NCBI GenBank assembly: GCA_029449245.1
Contig: JANATF010000001.1
Span: 1,798,001-1,862,000 of the forward strand
DNA length: 64,000 nt
Source of the DNA: Mortierella alpina
Taxonomy: Eukaryota > Mortierellomycota > Mortierellomycetes > Mortierellales > Mortierellaceae
Reading direction: 5' to 3'
The number at the start of each line of letters is the position of its first letter. The first letter of the stretch is position 1. Below, piece by piece: positions 56,301 to 64,000 of the stretch. A model generated the notes under the pieces. It worked only from the letters and a program-made list of their open reading frames with translations. It had not been told where the DNA came from and ran no database searches. The translations under genes were made by a program, and so were the position numbers.

Positions 56301-59300
56301 GGCGCCCTAATATGTTGGAAAACGAGTACTCTGAACACGGACTCAGGGGTGGATCTCAACAACAGCAAAGATCAATGCAGTTTGGGCAGAATGGAGCGTT
56401 TGCTGCAGGACACCAGGAGTTGAACAAAGGCAGGTCGAGCATTGATAGCAGACACCGTGGATCGTTCAATCCCCCGCCTCGCGCATCTTTAGAGCGGACG
56501 TCTCGATCCCCACAACTGCAACATCACCAGCATCCCATGGATTCATCCACACCGCTGTCGTCGGCAGAATTGCCCCAACCTTCCTCAGCAGTGGCAGCAT
56601 CCGGATCATCGGCTCCACAGCACTACAGTTCGAGAGACGACGAGATCAAGGACCTGAAGCAGCGAGAGCAATGGCTTTTGGCGGAGGTGGCCATGGCCCG
56701 TAAAAAAATGGGCTCCTCGACCACCACCACTGGCGCGAGCTTTATGCTCAAGGACGAGATGAACGGGTTTGAGGCCGACCGGGACAGCGAAAAGTATCGC
56801 ATCGTACAAGCGCTCTTGAGTGTCAAGCGCGAGCTGGATCAATCCAAGAACTCGATCGTCACTCAAGCCCAGGTCGCCTCCGGTAAACTGAAGGAGGCTG
56901 AGCGGGTGAGGACGGCGGCCTTGCAAGAAGCCGCCTATCTCAAGGCCAAGGTCTCGGCTCTGCAGTCTGGCGAGGTTTCGGCCTTGATCTCCACCGAGAC
57001 AGCCAGGGCTCGGGATCTCGAGAAGAGACTGACGGTGGCGCTGGCGCAGGTCGACCGGTTGCAGACCCAGAACACGCAGCATGAGCAGATCTTGGACCGA
57101 GAACGTGCCGCAAGGGAGACGGCTCAGGACCGGGAACGGGAGGCAGCGTTGCTGGCCGAGGAGCTGCAGTTGTCGCATACGCGATCGTTGGCAGAGCTGG
57201 CGACGCTTCACGAGAGGGCGTCGCGGGCCGAAGCAGGACTGAGAGAATGTGAGGCAAAGAACGCAGCGTCAGAAGCGGGTCTCTCATCGTACCAGCAACA
57301 GTCCACAGCATTATTCTCGCAAATCTCGGTGTTGAAGACGACGGTGGATCATCAGAAAAAGTCGCTCGAGAAGGCCAAGTTGGCGTACTCGGTCGTCAAC
57401 GAGCGAGCAGAGCATGTGGACCGAATGTGGACTCAATCTCGACAAGAAATTGATCATCGTCAACTCGAGTTTGCTTCTGCGCGCGCGGATCTAGAGCGGG
57501 CTCAGCGCGAGGCAGAACACTGGAAGACCAAGGCTCAGGACACAGAGTTGCTATGGCAAAAAGCCAAGAGTGAGAACGAGACCATGCGAGCGCTCATGGA
57601 AGAAGACATGAACGAAGCCACCTTCAGTAACAACAGTGGTGCCAGCAGTCCCTCAGGAACCAACTCTCGCAAGCATGATTCGATCATGGCTATTACCTCA
57701 GCATCTAGAGTTGCAGAATTGGAGCACGAGCTTGGAACGTTGAGACAGCTACTGCGAGAATCACAGGCGGCGGCCGCACAAGCGAACAAGGATTTGGGTG
57801 AGACCATGGTCCGGATCTCGCAGCTGGAGCAGACGTCGATGAGCGCTCGGGCAGAACTGGCGACGGTTCAGAGACAGCTCAACATGTCTGAGGACAAGGT
57901 CGCAGCACTGGAAGCTGAATTAGGCTCCAAAGAAGAAGCCTTGGAAGAGATGGCCAAGGAGCAGGAGAACAACGAGGTCCAGCTGGGAGTGCTGAGCGGC
58001 GTGATGCGCGAGAATGGCCTTCTGGCGGATGATTTGATCCTCGAGGCTTTGAGCCAAGGAGCCGACGGCAAGGTCGCGACGTCGCCTACCAGTATGACGG
58101 GACTCAAGACCCAGGTCCTAGAGGCCGAGAAACGTGCTGAGGCAGCGGAGCAGGAGCTTCAACAAGTCAAGGTTGTCAAGAAGCAACAGGAAGAGAGGAT
58201 CCAGCAGTTGGAGGCAGATTACCAAACAGCTGTGCATTATGTCCAGGGATCAGAGAGCATGCTCCAGCGACTCCGGGATGAGGCACAGGCCGCCAAGAAC
58301 GAGCGGGATACTGCTCAGCGATCGCTCCAGGATCTTGAGGTCTCACATGCAAAATCGAGCGAGGCTCATGTAGCCTCTGCGGTGGCGGCAGCCGTCGGTG
58401 TAGCGACCGTGCAGGTGGAAGAGGAGATGGCAGAATTGCACCGACAGCTGCACGATGCCATGGGTCGGACCGTGGAGCTGGAGCAAAAAGCAGAGGAGAT
58501 GACGAGACAGCTTCGAGAGTCCGAGACTGCAGCCGACGCGACCCAAACAGAACTGAAGACGCTGAAGTCGAAGCATCATGAACACAAGAAGCAAGGCGCC
58601 CTTTCGACCGAAAGCTACCAGGCAAAAGTAGAAGAGCTGGAGGCGCTGGTGGAGGAGGCACAGACATCACTGGCACAGCTGAGACTGCTGTTAGAGACCA
58701 GCCAGTATGATCTCGAGCAAGCCCACGAGCAGAACAAGAGCACAGCTCAGGAGCTCGAGGACGCCCTTGCGGTGCTGAAAGTGAGCAAGGAGGACGCGGC
58801 GGCTGCTGCTGCTACGGCTGCTGCAGAAAAGAAGACGGTCGAGGAAGGTAGCGCCAAGAGTGCAGAGGGTGAGACCGAGGCAGAGCAAAGGCGGATTGCG
58901 GCAGCGGCCGCCCACCAGGAGGAGCTGGAGCTCGTGATCGAGAACGCACAAAAGACGATCCAGTCGCTAGAGGCCACCAACCAGGACCTGGAACAGCAGC
59001 TGCGGGCGTCGGAGAACAAGATCTCGATCCTGCTGGACAACTTCCATGGCCCGGACTCTGTTAGAAACAGCATGGCGAGCCTCAATGGCGGAGACGACTT
59101 GATTCTGAGACTGATGGAAGCAAACCAGCATCAACTGCCCACAGCCCATACAGCACTCGGTCAGCAGCAGCAACAGGGCGCAGGCACTGCTGGAAGATCT
59201 CATCTGACGCCCATGTCCCATGGGTCCCACTTGACAGACCGGTCGTCTGCGGATTCGTTGGCGAATGAACTGGAGCTGCTACGGTCCAACTGGGGACGAG

Positions 59301-59608
59301 CGCATTTGAACAACGAGGCGGCGTTTCGAGCAGATGCTGCTGAGGCAGCAGAGGAGGCTTCCACCGCCGCAGGTGGGGCAGTTCCATCAGCCATTGCGAC
59401 AGCACCAAGCGCAGGAGAGGAAGGAATATCCGAGTCAGTAACGACCCCCTCATCGGCTATTGACCCCGCTTCGATTCCAATCCCAACCTCCGCTCCGTCG
59501 TCCGCTCCGTCGTCTGCCACATCGACCATGACTTCGGCCCAGAAGCTGGAGGAATATGAGAAGATGATTGACGACATGGCCAAGACTCGGCGGCAGTACG
59601 AGGAGTAA
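53391..59608 (+). CDS. Tea1/Kel1-like Kelch and coiled-coil polarity protein
   Basis: Predicted cell-end or polarity scaffold, 1703 residues in seven exons (53391-54003, 54477-54572, 54664-54879, 55011-55113, 55287-55498, 55615-55770, 55893-59608). A Lys-rich, then Asn/Ser/Gln-rich, N-terminus precedes a Kelch propeller at about 160-470: PFPRFSHTASYVHTG, YVFGG, PPPLSGHTAVTLGQYI, PAPRHSHSACVIG, PARAGHCAAAHDGKIY, PTSRQGHASTVVDDTMYIYG and SPRTEHSMCRVGEKIYILGG. After a Ser-rich linker, coiled coil runs from about 714 (DEIKDLKQREQWLLAEVAMA) almost to the end. In yeasts such proteins sit at growing tips with microtubule ends and formins. The blades are split by introns at different places from the KA-KF genes, so they are not close relatives. 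Intron 1 is long (473 bases). Confidence 0.9.
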
Positions 59609-60310
59609 TTTCATAACGCGGTTGTAAGCGTAGAAAGACTCTATTTCATTACAGGGATCAAAAAGGGACTCCAGATGCGGAATATATAATTTATGCTAGA
59701 TGCGGCGCTGTGCCGTTATAAAGCCGAACCTTTTGGTGCTCAGGAAGGACGTATGCACTGTATGTAGACTATGGGAAGTTGGACTCGATATGTTAGTTTG
59801 TGTCAAGCATACACTTCTCGTTGCTCCACTCTGTGCACTAGTAAAATGTAACGCTTTCATAACTTTGATGAGCGTCCACGAACAACTTGCTTGTTGCACG
59901 TGAGTCAACAGGGGCATGCATGGTCCCTCTCTGGATGTTTCCGATGGGAATTATGACTCCCACCTTTGATTTTTCTTCAAAAAAAAAAAAGACGCGATGC
60001 TGGTTCAGGTAGGTCAATCGCTGCGTTAGCGCTTCCACCCCCCAATACTAACAGTCTCACAAGGACATAACCATTCTCTGGCTTGTTCCGATGGTGAACA
60101 GGGTGAGGAACTATAGTGCATGCCTGTTTCTATTCAAGAATCACTCAAACAAGTCTGACGTCTCAACCTCGACCCCATGTCTCTCCAGCAGATCCCGAAA
60201 ATAGCTGGCTTGTAATATCGCACGTCTACATCGACAAAGAAGGTCTTCAGTACCAAGAGCAAATGGATGTAGAAAACAAACACATTATTTGTTAACGCGA
60301 TAATCCGTTG
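59609..60310. other. convergent intergenic region
   Basis: About 700 bases between two genes that read towards each other. AT-rich with short frames; it probably holds both 3' ends. Nothing else recognised. Confidence 0.5.
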
Positions 60311-63300
60311 TTACCTTGCTTGCTGCTCAGCCAGAGATCGATCTTGAATAGCCTTTTGCAAAAGTCTCCGGATCTGACTGTAGGATGGATGGTCGCCGTG
60401 CGCGCATGGGTGACTTTCATGAGCCATGGTATTTGTGGAGCACCCGCTTTCCTCACGGGATCCTTGATTATGACAGTCATGCCGTAGACCTGTCGCTGCA
60501 TCTGTAAAGATGATGTCCTCGTTGGGGGTATTCACAGCCTCAAAGATATTCTCGAGTTCCTCGTTGAACCTCTGCGAAAAATGAAAATAGTGAGCTGTAT
60601 TGTCAACGACAACGCTAGTAAAACGCCACATCAACAAAGTCAAAAAAACCTATATTTACCTCAAAGATAATGTTGTTCTCTTCCGTTACCTCGTCGTACA
60701 AGTCTCTAATGGCCTCGTTCTCGTACTCCAACTACGCACGCAGGGAAAAAGAATGTCGCTCGTTTACAAATCAGCAAAATGGCTATCAAGGCAAGATTTC
60801 TTACAAAAGTGTTGAACAACGGTTGGTGCGCCTTACCCTGATTTGATACTCCATAGAATCGTTCAGCTGGTCCTTTAGATGGTCTTGCTGGCCTGCCATC
60901 ATATGCCACTGGACTCCAATCTCGCTTTGGAACTCCTGCACAGAAGTCAAGCATCGGTCCAACATGTCCAAGTTGCGTTCAGTGATAGATGTGATCTGGC
61001 CCCTAAGTTGTTTCACATAATCTGCCATGTGCCTTGATCGCCGACCAGAGAAAGGTACCTGTGCAAGGTCTGTTGGAACATGCGAGGGCCTTTCTTTCAC
61101 TCCAGGCGCGATTTTCGAATGGCGATTCGAGTCAACATCGAAGTCGGCCTCAGACAATGCAGCCGAAATATTAACAGCATCCGTGACACTTGGGTAGTCG
61201 TCAACATTTCCGACATCAGATTCACCTTCCAGTTTGACCTCGCAATCATCCTCGCAATACTCCTCTACCATCAATGGAACTGGAAACCCGTATCCTTTTT
61301 TTGAGATCGCGTCCGCTCCGTAGCTATCCTTTTCGATGCAGTAGTCTTTCTCGGCGTGTGTCGTTGGCATTCCTTGCGGGTTCCTTGGCTTTTGAGAGCC
61401 AGGCGCGTCAAGTTTGTCGATTTCCTCGCCATCAACGAAAGCTTTGAAATCCGCGTCTTCAGTAATAGTGCCCAAGAATTTTGTCTCTGACTCTTGCAAG
61501 GATACTGAAATTGCAGTGCAAGATGAAGATGTCGAGGACTCTCGACTCAAGATACCTTGTTGTGCAACTTGGGCACCCAGCCAATGAATCTCCTGCGAAA
61601 AGTTGTCTCGAATTTGCTGGATTTGGGCTCGGATGTTGTCGATATCATGCCGTCCTCGAGTGAGCTAGAACGCGAATGTATCTTGGCATTAGTCATGATC
61701 GAACTTGAAACTGCAGGTAGGATAAGGAGCTCCTGTGTACATGGACTCGGTCGCGGTAAACATCTTACATTGGTGGTAATTTCATGCTCCATACTGTCCG
61801 TGTGCGGGCACGACAATGTTCGTGAATCGAATGGCGCGACGGTGTCAGCTGGGACCGATAATACAGCAGGGTCATAACCGTCTTCACTGTCACTGCTATG
61901 CCTGTGATGGTTCCCCCGTGTTGAGTCGTCGTCGTGATCCACAAAATGAACCTGGCGTGTTGTTGAAATGACATCCATGCCTTGTGGACAGCATTGACCT
62001 GCATATGCTGTTTGTGTAACCGACGGCGTGTGAGGCGTTGCGGTAGACTGGGATGTGAAACTGAGTACGGTATCCGTGTCAGCGTCAACTGGTGAGGAGG
62101 TAGAAAGTGGGAGCGTCTGGGGCGATTTCCTGCTGCTTGTATAAGATGCAGTGTCTGATTCGTGTTGCGAGTCTGTGACGGATTTTGTCACTGTAAGATC
62201 GTAGAGTGTCAGCATTTTATGATATGCCAATCTAGATATCGTTTCCATGAGCAACAGACGCGGCCAAGTGAACGAACAACTCACCATCGCTCCAAAGCGC
62301 CGGATAGAATTGTGCCCAGATATCCAGCAGCGAAACCTGGTCGTTTTTCGACGTCGAACTTTCAGCAACTGGATCACAGTCTGACTCTGAGGAATTCGCC
62401 ATGACGAGCGCGAGTATTTTGAGAGACAAAGCGTCCAAGTGTCCTCGATATGGCTTCGAGTTGCGTAACCTAGTTCAATCGATTGTAGAAATGGCGTTAA
62501 TACTCAGCAAGGCGCTACCGCGTTGCGTGACTTACTTCCGCTTATAGCATATGTACCGGATGTAGCATGAAATAACGGCTCCCAGGATGTATCGTGATTC
62601 GGAATTCATGTCATCCAGGTACGTCTGGCACCGCAAAAGGATCAACTCACTCATCTCCCCAACCTTTTTGTGATCTATCAGAATACAGCGAGTAAACATA
62701 CGAATTAGAGAAAAGAACGATGAATACTCGGGCGATTAAAGGTACAGTATTCAGCCTAGCAGTCCGCAATGAAATGACTTACGAAGACATGCCCCAAACT
62801 TTTGCTGTACATCCGCCCGCGCAACTAGCGGCGAGTAGGCATACATTTCCTCCAGGTAGATCCTGAGAACTTCATAGGCGATTGCACTCCTGTAATTCCG
62901 CAACTCCAGCTTCAAGAGATCTGAATCTAGATTAACGTTCAGGGTAAGAGTCAAAGAAACAGCAGCAGGATGCAGTTAGAGAGGAGAGAAACCCCCCGGG
63001 CAGAGTGTCATTCCATATTCCATATTCTAGTTCAGACTGGCCGCAACGGCAGGACGTGATCTTTTGTCCGCTCAACGTCAAAGGAGGATACTTACTGGAC
63101 GTGCTAATGAGGCTATAAAGCGTCCTGACAACTCGATGATCATGGGCTGTGAGTGCGCTCAGTAACTGGCTGTCAAGCATGCCTTTACAATAAAGCCCGC
63201 AAAGAAGACGTTGCACTGTTTAATACTCGTCTCTACCCTCCATATTCATTTCTTTCTTTTCACCATTCACTCTTTCGTTTCTTTGTTTCGATTTCGCACC

Positions 63301-63342
63301 TTGAGTCTCCATGCGCTCTATTAGCATGCTGACCCACTTCAT
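60311..63342 (-). CDS. unrecognised protein, helical N-terminus and coiled-coil C-terminus
   Basis: I do not recognise this gene. Nine exons join in consistent phase (63300-63342, 63096-63215, 62783-62926, 62536-62674, 62285-62469, 61769-62190, 60837-61664, 60660-60731, 60311-60571), giving at least 737 residues. The start is uncertain: coding-like sequence (NATIDGSVEP) continues just upstream of Met 63342, so a 5' exon may be missing. Residues 1 to about 210 look like a compact helical domain (YRSAIAYEVLRIYLEEMYAY, LILLRCQTYLDDMNSESRYI). The middle is long, acidic and Ser/Thr-rich. A coiled coil follows (NLDMLDRCLTSVQEFQSEIG to DEVTEENNIIFERFNEELEN). The architecture suggests a structural or cytoskeletal adaptor, but no function can be assigned. 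Confidence 0.65.
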
Positions 63343-63518
63343 GGGCTCTACACTTCCGTCTATCGTCGCGTTCAAAATTGCCAATGGAAAGATCAAATGA
63401 ACACAACATAAATATTAATACGGGAGAGCTGTAGATACCATACACAGTTGCGCTCCTCTACCAGTCTCTGCTCATGTAGATGTAACTCGCTCGTAACCAC
63501 CTCCCCTCTCCCGCCTCG

Positions 63519-64000
63519 TCACTCTTTCGCTTTGTTTTTCTTCTTGTCCCCACTGCCACCAAATATCATGGAGCCCAGAAAACCTTTCTTCCGCCCTGGT
63601 CCTGGCGGGATCAATGCGCCCATAGCTGCCACGCTTTCTCGTAAAACATTGCCAGCGCCCAATTGAAGCTGATAATTCGGAGGCAATGGCGGCTGTTGCA
63701 GACGTATTCCGATGCTCCCGCTGACAGTGTCGGCGCCGTCGCCCCTCAAATGACTATTGGAGCGATCTCTTTGCCGTTGCTGCTTAATGTCTGGTACTGT
63801 GAAGCTCCTAGGCGGAGTTCGCGGTGACATAGGCGCTGATGATCCTAATCCAGATCCGACGGTGCTGAAATTGCCCATCTGATAATAGCGTACTAGCCCA
63901 CCACCAGGGGAGTTTGGTGAACTGGCATTTCCAGACGGACTACCGACGCTTGGTGAAGACGATCCACTGTAATGCCGGTTAGAATATCCTGATGAAAAGT
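63519..64000 (-). CDS. 3' end of an unrecognised Ser/Pro-rich protein (partial)
   Basis: The last 160 or so codons of a gene that enters from the right edge of the window; its 5' part is not present. The visible part is rich in Ser, Gly and Pro (GSSSPSVGSPSGNASSPNSP), contains SAPMSPRTPPRSFTVPDIKQ with possible proline-directed phosphosites, and ends in a basic GRKKGFLGSMIF segment followed by GDKKKNKAKE. It appears disordered; the basic hydrophobic end could contact membranes. The stop lies only 177 bases from the presumed start of the neighbouring minus-strand gene. Confidence 0.6.
   Translation of the reverse strand, partial: FSSGYSNRHYSGSSSPSVGSPSGNASSPNSPGGGLVRYYQMGNFSTVGSGLGSSAPMSPRTPPRSFTVPDIKQQRQRDRSNSHLRGDGADTVSGSIGIRLQQPPLPPNYQLQLGAGNVLRESVAAMGALIPPGPGRKKGFLGSMIFGGSGDKKKNKAKE

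Noticed and set aside
56606-59583. Minus-strand frames opposite the coiled-coil region
   Set aside because: They mirror the heptad-biased codons of the sense strand and show no independent domain.

Overview
The window reads as nuclear DNA of a filamentous fungus. Genes carry short GT-AG introns of about 50-110 bases with phase-consistent exons, and the gene set is fungal: a pepsin-type protease pair, an Ede1-like EH protein, a Tea1/Kel1-like Kelch protein, an Mgr3-like protein, a steryl-glucosidase-like GH5 enzyme and Spc24. The content and style suggest an early-diverging lineage, most likely Mortierellomycota (Mortierella and relatives). That placement is inference; no rRNA, tRNA or other taxonomic marker was seen. 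All gene models below were assembled by hand from reading frames and splice sites.

Layout. 1-6 kb is gene-poor: a 37-bp tandem repeat, a possible ABCC-transporter scrap, a broken GIY-YIG-like ORF and a 24-base G tract. 6-10.6 kb holds Spc24 (minus) and a divergent mitochondrial-type PPR gene. 11-14.8 kb holds two tandem secreted aspartic proteases. 16.4-33.4 kb is the outstanding region: six consecutive minus-strand paralogues (called KA to KF here) coding for predicted type I membrane proteins. Each has a signal peptide, Kelch/galactose-oxidase-like ectodomain, one transmembrane helix, a cytosolic tail usually rich in Tyr-Ser-Pro, and a conserved Gln-rich C-terminal coiled coil. All six share one four-exon plan.

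From 35 kb the window becomes mixed: a decaying CAP/PR-1 gene, a secreted serine beta-lactamase-like hydrolase (minus), a GH5 endoglycoceramidase/steryl-glucosidase-like enzyme, an Mgr3-like TPR protein, an Ede1-like endocytic scaffold, a TM9/EMP70 nonaspanin, a 1703-residue Kelch plus coiled-coil polarity protein, an unrecognised nine-exon gene (minus) and the 3' end of a further minus-strand gene leaving the window.

Functional reading. The housekeeping genes show no operon-like grouping. Several act at the cell surface or in membrane traffic (Ede1, TM9, Tea1-like, GH5, the Kelch receptors), but only the Kelch array looks like an organised locally evolved system. Shared motifs upstream of four of the six suggest common regulation. 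The best candidate for something undescribed is this array as a family of cell-surface Kelch receptors, or adhesins, with repetitive YSP tails.
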